From UBA7330 sp965228105 (GTDB taxonomy: Bacteria; Bacteroidota; Bacteroidia; Cytophagales; Cyclobacteriaceae): 64,000 bases of DNA. This document shows positions 25,418 through 33,354 of this stretch, one piece after another. The DNA lies in NCBI GenBank assembly GCA_965228105.1, contig CBDDGZ010000002.1:1054001-1118000 (forward strand). The letters are read 5' to 3'. Position numbers and translations under genes: made by a program. The notes under the pieces were generated by a model. It had not been told where the DNA came from, did no database searches, and worked only from the letters and a program-made list of their open reading frames with translations. The first letter of the stretch is position 1. Every line of letters begins with the position of its first letter.

Positions 25418-26179
25418 TCAAGCATGTTCTTTTTCGTAAGATTCGTATTCGGCTTCCTTGTCCAGGCTTGATAGTGTCACATCACGACTTTCTATGTGTC
25501 TGCAATAGGTACATTCATAAGACTTTCTTAACAATCCTTGCTCATGCAGTTGTGGCTTTTTGATCACTTCAGATCTTCTTTCCATCAGTGTTCTGAAGTT
25601 GCAGGAGCTGCAAACTTCGGGATCAAATCGTGTGTCGTACCGTTCGATAACTTTATAATCAGAATCTTTATCAATCCAGACGTCATAGTCGATTGTTGAG
25701 GCTTCTTCTTCCTCAATCATTTCTTTCGACATAAATTTATCTTCTTGTGTTTCATTGAGTAAGGTCATCGGTTTTCCTGACCTGGGAGATATCATCGGTG
25801 CAAAACGGATGTCTTTAAGTCTCTTTTCTAGTATGAAGGGATGGTAATATGAAAAATAAACATAGAGACTATAGCCGACAGCAAGTGCCACTCCGATAGA
25901 GAGAATGGAGGCAATCCAAAAATAATGAGCACCATTTAACCCAATTGTAAGTTCAATGATCAGAAAAGAGTATAGGGCTGTACTGCAGGAAAAAAGGATG
26001 GCTGACCCTTTTAATACTGGCCGTTCACGCTTCGATACAAATGTGTATTTTTTGGTTCTCGATTTGAAACTCTTCAACCGAATCATGTAAAGCAGGAGCA
26101 TAAAAAGTGAAAGACCGACGAAGGCATGACCTATGTCAGCCAGGATACGGAAAATGTTTTCCAGGGTAGCATCCATCAT
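25418..26179 (-). CDS. Membrane protein with C-terminal zinc-ribbon-like Cys pairs
   Basis: This 253-residue protein has four hydrophobic segments in its first half (about 16-34, 55-75, 85-110 region) and a charged cytosolic C-terminal half. CSSC (in DPEVCSSCNF) and CTYC (in YECTYCRH) are spaced about 35 residues apart and could bind one zinc ion. No family was recognised. It lies between the ThuA gene, which points toward it, and the dipeptidase gene upstream on its own strand. Confidence 0.65.
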   Translation of the reverse strand: MMDATLENIFRILADIGHAFVGLSLFMLLLYMIRLKSFKSRTKKYTFVSKRERPVLKGSAILFSCSTALYSFLIIELTIGLNGAHYFWIASILSIGVALAVGYSLYVYFSYYHPFILEKRLKDIRFAPMISPRSGKPMTLLNETQEDKFMSKEMIEEEEASTIDYDVWIDKDSDYKVIERYDTRFDPEVCSSCNFRTLMERRSEVIKKPQLHEQGLLRKSYECTYCRHIESRDVTLSSLDKEAEYESYEKEHA

Positions 26180-26291
26180 GATTAAAATAGTTTATATCTA
26201 GGGGTAAATGGAGGTAGAAGTTAGAAAAATTATATCAAGAACGCAATGATTATTTCATGATTGACAATTGAACCAGCTTGTTGGTAGAATA

Positions 26292-27464
26292 TTAGGGAAG
26301 TTGTTTCAGGAGGTATCTCTTTACGTTCTCCCCCATAATTGCACGGATCTCATATTCAGTGAAACCTTCTTTCAGCATTTCCTCAACCAGTAGTGGGAGG
26401 CCTGTCACGTCAAAGGGTACAGTAGCTGCGCCGTCATAATCGGAGCCTAAAGCAATGCATTCTACTCCTGCGATGGACTTTACATGCTTCATGGCTTCCA
26501 CGATACCTTCTGTCAAAGGTGTGTTGACCGCTCCTTTAAAGAATCCTACACCGATCAGTCCGCCATTGGCAGCTATACGCCTGATATGGTCATCGGAAAG
26601 GTTTCGGATATTGTCTTTGGTACCTCGGACGCCAGTATGCGAAACCAGGATAGGTTGGGTGGTCTGCTCCAGGATGTCATCAATCATAGCGGGTGCAGCA
26701 TGTGCCACATCGATGATCATGCCCAGCTCGTCCATGCGGTCAATCACCTGGTGCCCGAAGTCTGATAGGCCTCCTTTGGTGATGCCGTGAGCGGAGCCCC
26801 CAAGCTCATTGTCGAAGAAGTGTGTGGGCCCTATCATGCGGACACCCTCTGCGTAAAGTTTGTCCAGGTTTTCCAGTTTTCCCTCCAGGCAATGAGCACC
26901 TTCGATGCCCAGGAATCCACCAACGATGTTTTTATTTTCTTTCCTGGCTGCTATGAGCCGTTCCAGGTCTGCCCCGGATTTCACCACAATAAACTTATCG
27001 TTATAATCTTCGGCAAAGACGTGGAGTCTCCTGCTCTGGTAGACAGAACGTCTGAACAGGCTAAACCAGCTCGTGATGGGTCGGCCCTGCAGGAAGCTTA
27101 ATAAGGTGATGTTGTCAAAAGCATCTGCGGAGTTTTTAGAAAAGTTTTGTCCGGCAGGTGATTTGGTCACAATGGTAAATGCCTGTAGTGCCATGTTGAC
27201 CTGCTGCATTCGTGGAAAATCCACATGCCCAACCGAGTTTTTCTTCGTGAGGTCACGGCTCCAAAGTAGTGCATCGCAGTGCAGGTCTGCTACAAAATCC
27301 AGTGAGTTGTACAGGGCTTGTGCCTCAGCAGAGACACTGTATGGAGGCAGCGCCATGGTCTTGTTGAGTGCTTTGTCGTATTGGACGGGTACGATTAGCG
27401 TTGTTGCGAAATAGATCAGTGCCAGAGCGGCTACAATGATGATGGGCCATTTGAATTTCTTCAT
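26292..27464 (-). CDS. Membrane-anchored dipeptidase (renal dipeptidase family, M19)
   Basis: This 390-residue protein starts with an uncleaved-looking hydrophobic segment (about 6-26). Metal-binding motifs are all present: DLHCD (60-64, His62 and Asp64), the bridging Glu in GIEGAHC, His in DVAHA and VSHTGVRG, and Asp in LGSDYDG. The family hydrolyses dipeptides, including some with D-amino acids at the C-terminal position. The N-terminal membrane anchor places it in the periplasm or at the outer face. It is a stand-alone gene. Confidence 0.93.
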   Translation of the reverse strand: MKKFKWPIIIVAALALIYFATTLIVPVQYDKALNKTMALPPYSVSAEAQALYNSLDFVADLHCDALLWSRDLTKKNSVGHVDFPRMQQVNMALQAFTIVTKSPAGQNFSKNSADAFDNITLLSFLQGRPITSWFSLFRRSVYQSRRLHVFAEDYNDKFIVVKSGADLERLIAARKENKNIVGGFLGIEGAHCLEGKLENLDKLYAEGVRMIGPTHFFDNELGGSAHGITKGGLSDFGHQVIDRMDELGMIIDVAHAAPAMIDDILEQTTQPILVSHTGVRGTKDNIRNLSDDHIRRIAANGGLIGVGFFKGAVNTPLTEGIVEAMKHVKSIAGVECIALGSDYDGAATVPFDVTGLPLLVEEMLKEGFTEYEIRAIMGENVKRYLLKQLP

Positions 27465-27808
27465 TGACAGGTAAACGAATAATGATGCTATACATTATGT
27501 ACTGCTTTATCGGTTGATTGATCTATTCGGGAGGGAATAGTTTTTTTAGATATGAAGAACTGTCTATTGAAGGCGGTCTGGGAAAAGTGCACATGCACTT
27601 CGGTCAGAGGGGACTTCGATGGGAGGTAAGAAAGTAAACAAGCAAGTGTGTCGGTGACAACCGACATTAAGCTAAATCGAGGATTAAGAAAGTAAACAAG
27701 CAACTACGGCGATGACAACACCGACATTAGCTTACCTTGTAGGTTGGGCAAATAAAAACTTCGATCCAATCCCAGAATCATGGGAGCTTTTTGTGATGAT
27801 CAGGTAGA
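27465..27808. other. Gene-free 344-base stretch
   Basis: Only a weak minus-strand frame (27488-27703) with no protein-like composition is present; it crosses the tandem repeat at 27627 and is not accepted as a gene. The short dyad TCCCA-GAATCA-TGGGA (27770-27785) followed by GCTTTTTG resembles a plus-strand terminator, but no plus-strand gene ends here. Confidence 0.5.
27627..27736 (+). repeat. Two-copy 58-bp direct repeat with internal dyad
   Basis: TAAGAAAGTAAACAAGCAA occurs identically at 27627 and 27685. Each copy is followed by a diverged segment with a dyad; in the first it is TGTCGG-TGACAA-CCGACA (27649-27666). GGTAAG just before the first copy and CTTACC at 27731 are inverted, framing the pair. 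No function is evident. Confidence 0.7.
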
Positions 27809-28180
27809 CTATCCGAAGTATTCGCTTTTGATGTGTTTCACTCCAACCTTTACTCCTAATCCAAATATGATAATGGCAAGTGCGACCGTGCCTGGTTCTT
27901 TGTACAATCCGATTTCACACACCAATGCACCGACTCCGAAAAGTATGGCATAACTACCCAATTCATCGACATTTCGGGTGAATTGCTCAGACTCTTCCTG
28001 GTTTTTGGGTTTGCCTGTATAGGGAGATTGGAGGCCTTTCATGTAGTTTTTTGCCCAAAGGCCACTTAAAAACATCCATAACCAAACCACAAAAGCCACA
28101 GGAGCAATTTCATATTGACCAATTAGAAATGGGATCAGTGCCCCTGCTATCACGACCAGGAAGTAGATGATTCGCTTCAT
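27809..28180 (-). CDS. Small membrane protein of unknown function
   Basis: This 123-residue protein has two N-terminal hydrophobic segments (about 4-21 and 27-42), a polar loop (MKGLQSPYTGKPKNQEESEQ) and two more near the C-terminus (about 75-90 and 97-110). No motif or family was recognised. It lies downstream of the DUF5362 gene on the same strand, 74 bases away, and both encode small membrane proteins. Confidence 0.55.
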   Translation of the reverse strand: MKRIIYFLVVIAGALIPFLIGQYEIAPVAFVVWLWMFLSGLWAKNYMKGLQSPYTGKPKNQEESEQFTRNVDELGSYAILFGVGALVCEIGLYKEPGTVALAIIIFGLGVKVGVKHIKSEYFG

Positions 28181-28254
28181 GATTATGTTGTTTTCTTATA
28201 GTAAGATACAAAGAAACAGACTACAAAACAGGCATATGAAATAAAACTATTTAT

Positions 28255-28719
28255 TTAAGTATAGCTCCCTGTGGGAAAGCCATTCATCATACCAAACGCC
28301 AACATCATTCCACCAAATAAGCCATAGATGACTAAAATGATAATGGCCAGTATGCCAATGTATTTGTAGTGGGAATTCAGGTTACTAAATGCAGAATCCA
28401 TTTGTGCCGGGTCTTTGCTGGAAAGACTCCTCCTGAGGTGTATGGAAAACTTGAATAAAAACAGGATTGGGAAGAAATATATCAACCCCATCACCAGGTA
28501 AATTATGGTGAATACAAAAGAAGGGAATGGTGTAGCCGGATTGATTTGGGACATGAAGGAGCCCATAAAAAATGCCAGGATGACCAATAAGCCGATAAAG
28601 ATGAAGCCGGCAATTCCCAGGAATTTGGTCCAGTTGCCTATTTCCCTTAGCTGATAGATGGTGTATTTGGATAATTCGATTTGTTCGGATCCGGTATTTT
28701 GAGATGTGTTGTCTTCCAT
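28255..28719 (-). CDS. DUF5362-like membrane protein
   Basis: This 154-residue protein has a polar N-terminus (TGSEQIELSKYTIYQLREIG), then three or four membrane helices: FLGIAGFIFIGLLVILAFFM, FTIIYLVMGLIYFFPILFLF, and a C-terminal one beginning YIGILAIIILVIYGLFGGMM. The stretch KFSIHLRRSLSSKDPAQMDSAF between helices, with L...DP..M..AF, is the pattern of DUF5362 proteins. No function is known for the family. The stop is followed by the small membrane protein gene. Confidence 0.7.
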   Translation of the reverse strand: MEDNTSQNTGSEQIELSKYTIYQLREIGNWTKFLGIAGFIFIGLLVILAFFMGSFMSQINPATPFPSFVFTIIYLVMGLIYFFPILFLFKFSIHLRRSLSSKDPAQMDSAFSNLNSHYKYIGILAIIILVIYGLFGGMMLAFGMMNGFPTGSYT

Positions 28720-28757
28720 AGTGAGAAAAAGTTCCTACCTAAAGTAATCGATAATTA

Positions 28758-29111
28758 TTACTTATGCTCGATGATTCCCTCATTATTGAGCTCAATAAAA
28801 TTACTATGAGCTAGTGCCTTCTTAATAACCAGGATGTTGGATCTGAACAGATCGAATAACTGCCGGTTTTTTAGGTTTCCAATTGTAATAATGAATAGTT
28901 TCTTTGGCTTATTCAAAGCCATGTGTGAGTGGTAAAAATCAGTATCCTTTGTCGTGACAATTAGATTATTTTGATCTGCATAGTTCGAAATTTCCGGGTC
29001 AGGAGTTTCATCTCCTTTTATGATTTCTTCTACATGAATACTCTCAATTTCCAACTCATTCAGTATTTCACAAAGTTTCGTTGGAAGTTGAGCATCAATG
29101 ATGAGCTTCAT
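28758..29111 (-). CDS. DUF5615 PIN-like protein (putative toxin partner of DUF433)
   Basis: This 117-residue protein begins MKLIIDAQLPTKLCEIL, with the first conserved Asp at position 6 (IDAQLP). The second acidic cluster is DPEISNYADQNNLIVTTKDTDF (about 53-74), including the TxDxDF box of PIN-like DUF5615 proteins. These are considered RNase-like toxins of DUF433/DUF5615 pairs, but activity has been shown for few. Its ATG overlaps the stop of the upstream DUF433 gene by 4 bases. Confidence 0.85.
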   Translation of the reverse strand: MKLIIDAQLPTKLCEILNELEIESIHVEEIIKGDETPDPEISNYADQNNLIVTTKDTDFYHSHMALNKPKKLFIITIGNLKNRQLFDLFRSNILVIKKALAHSNFIELNNEGIIEHK

Positions 29112-29344
29112 ATTGAAATTCTAGTGAAACTCGAGTATTTAGAAAGTTTTGAGGCATAAGCAAGGCAAGCCAGGATATCCGCTTCTTCGAGGTTTGGATA
29201 ATCTTCAAGAATTTCTTTGTGAGTTGACCCTGCAGATAATAGGTCCAGAATTAGATCAACAGTATATCTCTTACCTCTGATTGTTGGTTTACCATGGCAA
29301 ATTTCTGGGTTAACTGTAATACGATCTAAAAGGGATGTTTCTAT
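29108..29344 (-). CDS. DUF433 putative antitoxin, with ATA where the start codon is expected
   Basis: The frame is open after a TAA and reads ETSLLDRITVNPEICHGKP, then TIRGKRYTVDLILDLLSAGS and LEDYPNLEEADILACLAYAS, the full DUF433 fold (78 codons). The family usually begins Met-Glu-x at this place, but here the codon before GAA is ATA (29342-29344), and no ATG, GTG or TTG precedes the conserved part. Either ATA is used, or the antitoxin start has been lost by a G to A change. The stop overlaps the ATG of the PIN-like gene. DUF433 is thought to bind DNA and neutralise the toxin (family knowledge, tentative). Confidence 0.75.
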   Translation of the reverse strand: METSLLDRITVNPEICHGKPTIRGKRYTVDLILDLLSAGSTHKEILEDYPNLEEADILACLAYASKLSKYSSFTRISI

Positions 29345-29392
29345 AGTTTAAAAATACGAAATAATTATTATCAGTGTTTAATTGCTGCTAGT

Positions 29393-30730
29393 CTATTCTT
29401 CATCAAATTTCGGCACCCACACCCCATTCAGCATCACCTTTTCGATGTTGTACATGGCACTTATGTCTTCCAAAGGATTTCCGTTTACCAGGATCAGGTC
29501 GGCCTGCTTACCTGCTTCAATACTCCCAAGACGATCTTCGATCCTTAAAAACCGGGCGTTTTCCATGGTAGCGGCTTGAATTACTTCAGCATTGGTTAGC
29601 CCACTTTCTGCCAGCAGCTCCATCTCTCGTTGGTAAGCCCATCCATAGTCGGCATAAGGCACCCAGGTATGTGAACCAACAACTACCGGGGCTCCCGCTT
29701 TTTTAGCTTTCCCGACAAAAGCCATCATAGTTTCAAAACCTTTTTGTTTGGTGGTATCCGTATGTTCTGCATCCAGCTGATATTCAAAGATGGCCAGGGT
29801 GGGGCTGAGGACTGTTTGCTTTTGTACAATAAGATCAATCATTGAGACGGTTCTGGGGTGATCCAGATCAATTTCACTCCACATTTCGTACCGGCCATTT
29901 CTTCGCGCACTATTATCTGCCAGCACACTCTGACGGTACTGCTCTGCCCGTTGCCGGGGCACCAGGTCAATGCCAAATGAGGTGATATGCTCGATGCCGT
30001 CAATGCCAGCTTCAATGGCATCTCTGGCATAAGCAATCTCAAGATGTGCCGTTGTTGGGATTCCAAGCTCGTCTGCTGTTTCACAAATGACCTTGATCAA
30101 ATCCGGAGTGACCCGAAAGTAGACTTTGATAGCTGAGGCACCTTGCTCATAAAATGTGAGGACATGGTTTCTTGCTTCAGTTGCATCCCTAACCATCACG
30201 GAATTGCGAGGGTAGGCAGGAGGGAACATATCAAAATGAGGTCCTGTCAGGAACAATCTGGGAATCATGTGTTCTGCGTTTATAGCCTCTTCATAGGCTT
30301 CGATCCAGGCTCCGGGGTCTCGTACCGATGTGACGCCATGGCTAAGAAAGGATCCCGACATCTTTGGGTTGTCTCCATGATAGTGGGCATCGATCAGGCC
30401 TGGCATCAGATAAAGTCCGACTGCATCAATGACTTCCGCATCTTCGGGAAGCTTCACAGCTGTATCCGCCAATACGTTTTCGATCAGGTTGTCTTTCACA
30501 ATCACTGTAGCATTAGTCACAGGTTCACCACCATTCCCATCAATCATAGTGGCCCCTTTAATTACGATGAGCCCCTGACCCGTTGCAAGACCAGGTTCAT
30601 TTATTGCCTGGATAGGTCTTAATTCTTTTTTTACTTGACCATTTTTCTGTGAATCCCCACATGAGAGTAGGAGGCAAGCGATTGCTAAGCAGGTGAAAGT
30701 ATGAATAAATCGACGTGTATTAGAAAGCAT
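29393..30730 (-). CDS. Amidohydrolase-family lipoprotein (imidazolonepropionase-like)
   Basis: A TTG at 30754 opens the frame; ATG 30730 (MLSNTRRFIHTFTCLAIACLL) gives a lipoprotein signal with lipobox LLSC and is preferred, for about 445 residues. Metal-site motifs are MPGLIDAHYHGD (HxH), the Lys in ASAIKVYFR, His in TTAHLEIA and GIEHITS, and a late acidic residue region near VVVGSHTWVPYADYG. The last position normally held by Asp in these enzymes shows VGSHT, so activity may be altered. The C-terminus DLILVNGNPLEDI is typical. The family includes prolidases and other amide hydrolases; the substrate is unknown. It is divergent from the symporter gene. Confidence 0.88.
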   Translation of the reverse strand: MLSNTRRFIHTFTCLAIACLLLSCGDSQKNGQVKKELRPIQAINEPGLATGQGLIVIKGATMIDGNGGEPVTNATVIVKDNLIENVLADTAVKLPEDAEVIDAVGLYLMPGLIDAHYHGDNPKMSGSFLSHGVTSVRDPGAWIEAYEEAINAEHMIPRLFLTGPHFDMFPPAYPRNSVMVRDATEARNHVLTFYEQGASAIKVYFRVTPDLIKVICETADELGIPTTAHLEIAYARDAIEAGIDGIEHITSFGIDLVPRQRAEQYRQSVLADNSARRNGRYEMWSEIDLDHPRTVSMIDLIVQKQTVLSPTLAIFEYQLDAEHTDTTKQKGFETMMAFVGKAKKAGAPVVVGSHTWVPYADYGWAYQREMELLAESGLTNAEVIQAATMENARFLRIEDRLGSIEAGKQADLILVNGNPLEDISAMYNIEKVMLNGVWVPKFDEE

Positions 30731-30768
30731 GAGTTGGATGTTAGGTATTGGCAACTAATGTAATACGC

Positions 30769-30799
30769 TTTTGTGATATCACCCAGATTTATTACTTTC
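30769..30799 (+). promoter_or_regulatory. Candidate promoter for the symporter/inositol oxygenase operon
   Basis: TTTTG (30769-30773) and TTACTTTC (30792-30799), 18 bases apart, loosely resemble the -33 and -7 elements of this phylum, about 40 bases before the start at 30839. The match is weak. Confidence 0.25.
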
Positions 30800-30838
30800 C
30801 GACCCGGAATTCAACATTAACTTAATTACTAACCCCAC

Positions 30839-32443
30839 ATGCTTACTTTCATCAGTTTTCTGGCTTTCACCGGATTTGTAGCTGCTTATGCTTCCTGGAA
30901 GCTGAGAAAACAAAATCTTCATACCCAGGATGGTTATTTTCTAGGTGGCCGAAGCCTAACTGGGATTGTTATCGCTGGATCTATGTTGTTGACAAATATT
31001 TCCACCGAGCACCTGATCGGGATGAATGGCTCTGCCTATAAAAATGGAGCGATCATCATCGCCTGGGAAGTGCTGAGTGCTGTAGCTCTGGTGATTGGAG
31101 CACTTTACTTTATCCCCAGATACCTGAAAATGGGTCTGACTACTATCCCCGAATTCATAGAGAAAAGATTTGACCGACCCACACAAGCGATCATGTCCTT
31201 GATACTGATTGTTTCGTTTGTCGTTACCCTGTTACCTATTGTCCTATATACTGGAGCTATCAATATCGAATCCATATTTGATATATCGCAAACATTGAAC
31301 ATCACCAAAAAGGAAGGGATCTGGCTTACTGTGGTCGTTGTAGGTTCCGTAGGTGCTGTTTATGCAGTTTTTGGCGGTTTAAAAATGGTAGCGTTGACTG
31401 ATACGATCAATGGGTTTGGCTTATTGATTGCCGGTTTGCTGGTGCCCACTTTTGCCTTATGGGATATCGGTGATGGAAGTATATGGCAAGGATTGCTTAC
31501 AGTTTTTAATCATGCTCCACAAAAGTTTAATGTTGTGAGTCATGAGCCTTCGATTGGACCAGGAGCCCGGGATTCAATTCTTCCGATAGAGGTTCTATTC
31601 ACCGGTTTCATGGTCAATCAGCTGTATTTCTGGACCATGCACCAATCGATCATTCAGCGGGCACTTGGGGCTGTCAGTCTGAAAGAGGCTCAGAAAGGTT
31701 TGTTGTTCACCGGTGTGCTAAAAATATTGATCCCGCTGGTGATTGTGCTGCCGGGGATCATTGGTTTTTACTACTTTGGAGATTCCTTGTTTAGTAACCA
31801 GGACAGTGTATACCCTATGCTGGTGAAGAAAGTACTGCCTCTCTGGATGACCGGCTTCTTTGTAGCGGTGATCATGGGAGCCATCCTGAGTACCTTCAAT
31901 AGCGCGCTCAACAGTGCGGCAACGATTTTCAGTCTGGATATTTTTAAGAACTATATCAAACCAGATGCTTCCGAGGGTTCACTGGTAAACCTGGGGAAAT
32001 GGGTATCGATGGGTCTGGCTATTTTATCTATTGTTATTGCTCCGCTAGTGGCTAATGCTCCAGAGGGTCTTTACCAATTATTGCAGCAGCTTAACGGGAT
32101 ATTCTTTGTGCCTATGGCTTCGGTGATCATTGCCGGTTTTTTCTTCCCAAGGGTTTCATCTGCAGGGGCAAAAGCTGGACTGATCTTCGGGTTATTTTTC
32201 TATGTGGCGACCTATTTTGTTTGGGAAATCAATCTCCACTTCGTTCATATCATGGGACTGGAGTTCGTGTTGAACATTATCGTGATGCATTTGGTTTCTC
32301 TTAAATTCCCAGTACGAAGTACGTTTAAAATTGAGGATTCCGGAAAATTGGACATACATCCATGGAAATATGCCAATGTTGTGGGCATCATTCTCATTGG
32401 TATTACGTTATTAATTTATCTAACTTTGGGATCAATAGGTTAA
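30839..32443 (+). CDS. Sodium/solute symporter (SSS/SLC5 family), probable myo-inositol or related polyol importer
   Basis: This 534-residue protein has about 14 hydrophobic segments. Family marks are the N-terminal YFLGGRSLTGIVIAGSMLLT followed by NISTEHLIG, the helix end TTIPEFIEKRF, VYAVFGGLKMVALTDTING, a WTMHQSIIQRAL segment, and MGAILSTFNSALNSAATIFS. The SLC5 family couples sugar, inositol or vitamin uptake to sodium. The next gene, 5 bases on, encodes an inositol oxygenase, so inositol is the best guess for the substrate; this is inference from context. Confidence 0.9.
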   Translation: MLTFISFLAFTGFVAAYASWKLRKQNLHTQDGYFLGGRSLTGIVIAGSMLLTNISTEHLIGMNGSAYKNGAIIIAWEVLSAVALVIGALYFIPRYLKMGLTTIPEFIEKRFDRPTQAIMSLILIVSFVVTLLPIVLYTGAINIESIFDISQTLNITKKEGIWLTVVVVGSVGAVYAVFGGLKMVALTDTINGFGLLIAGLLVPTFALWDIGDGSIWQGLLTVFNHAPQKFNVVSHEPSIGPGARDSILPIEVLFTGFMVNQLYFWTMHQSIIQRALGAVSLKEAQKGLLFTGVLKILIPLVIVLPGIIGFYYFGDSLFSNQDSVYPMLVKKVLPLWMTGFFVAVIMGAILSTFNSALNSAATIFSLDIFKNYIKPDASEGSLVNLGKWVSMGLAILSIVIAPLVANAPEGLYQLLQQLNGIFFVPMASVIIAGFFFPRVSSAGAKAGLIFGLFFYVATYFVWEINLHFVHIMGLEFVLNIIVMHLVSLKFPVRSTFKIEDSGKLDIHPWKYANVVGIILIGITLLIYLTLGSIG

Positions 32444-32448
32444 GTATT

Positions 32449-33270
32449 ATGGAAATAGCAGAGAAAAAAGAATTCAGGAATTACGATCAGTCAGACGTGA
32501 CTGCTGCGGTGCGGGAGCACTATCGTAAAATGCGAATGAATCAGACGTATGACTATGTTCAGCGGATGAAAGCTAAATATCTCACTTTTGACAAGCCAAT
32601 GACACTGTGGGATGCCATGGGAAAACTGAATGCTCTTATCGATGTGAGTGATCCGGATCTTAACCTGCCAAACGTTCAGCACTTGATTCAGTCTGCAGAG
32701 GCACTTCGTGAAGATAAAAGACCAGACTGGATGCAGCTTGTTGGCCTGATCCATGACCTGGGAAAAGTAATGTACTTATGGGGCAGCGATGAAGATGGTA
32801 CAAGCCAGGATGAGCAATGGGGACTTGTAGGAGATATCTTTGTTGTAGGAGCCAAGCTTCCTGATACCTGCGTATATCCTGAATTCAACAAGCTCAATGC
32901 GGATATGAATGATCCGCGGTACAACACCGAAAATGGCGTTTACGAGCCAGGTTGTGGTATTGATAACCTACAGCTTGCCTGGGGCCACGATGAATATTTT
33001 TTCCAGGTACTGAAGAATCATCCTACCAATACCATTCCTGAAGCTGGAATGACCATGGTTCGATACCATTCTTTCTATCCATGGCACAATGAGGGTAGCT
33101 ATTCCCAGTTCGAAACTGAAAAGGATCAGCAATACAAGGAATGGGTACTGGACTTCAATAAATATGACCTTTATACCAAGTCACCTAAGATCTACGACCT
33201 GGATGAGGTAAAAGATTACTACCTGCCGATTGCTGAGAAGTATTTAGGTAAGGGGCCTATTTACTGGTAA
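32449..33270 (+). CDS. MIOX: myo-Inositol oxygenase (MIOX), diiron enzyme
   Basis: The frame is open from 32362, but ATG 32449 (MEIAEKKEFRNYD) is the right start because the earlier part lies inside the symporter gene. The 273-residue product matches animal and plant MIOX (about 285 residues). All six expected iron ligands are found: His78 (QHLIQSAE), His102 and Asp103 (GLIHDLGKV), His180 (WGHDEYFF), His207 (VRYHSFYPWH) and Asp240 (FNKYDLYTK). The enzyme opens myo-inositol with oxygen to D-glucuronate. It is coupled to the sodium symporter. No uronate isomerase lies in the window, so the pathway must continue elsewhere. Confidence 0.95.
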   Translation: MEIAEKKEFRNYDQSDVTAAVREHYRKMRMNQTYDYVQRMKAKYLTFDKPMTLWDAMGKLNALIDVSDPDLNLPNVQHLIQSAEALREDKRPDWMQLVGLIHDLGKVMYLWGSDEDGTSQDEQWGLVGDIFVVGAKLPDTCVYPEFNKLNADMNDPRYNTENGVYEPGCGIDNLQLAWGHDEYFFQVLKNHPTNTIPEAGMTMVRYHSFYPWHNEGSYSQFETEKDQQYKEWVLDFNKYDLYTKSPKIYDLDEVKDYYLPIAEKYLGKGPIYW

Positions 33271-33292
33271 GATTTAACTTGTCAAGATATTG

Positions 33293-33344
33293 ATCCTCAC
33301 GAAAAATGAGGATATTAGAGAAGGGGCGTTTTGTAACGCCCCTT
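33293..33344. terminator. Convergent double hairpin terminator
   Basis: ATCCTCA...TGAGGAT (33293-33313) is followed by a 10-bp perfect stem AAGGGGCGTT-TTGT-AACGCCCCTT (33321-33344) and CCTTATTTTG. It sits between the stop of MIOX and the stop of the M16 peptidase on the other strand, so it can serve both. Confidence 0.8.
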
Positions 33345-33354
33345 CCTTATTTTG

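Noticed and set aside
27488..27703. Minus-strand frame of about 71 codons
   Set aside because: It crosses the 58-bp repeat, has an unlikely composition and no credible start region.
27770..27792. Hairpin TCCCA...TGGGA followed by GCTTTTTG as a terminator
   Set aside because: Only 5 bp of stem, and no plus-strand gene ends there.
32362..32448. Longer start for the inositol oxygenase at 32362
   Set aside because: This part lies inside the symporter gene; the ATG at 32449 fits the family length and gene spacing.
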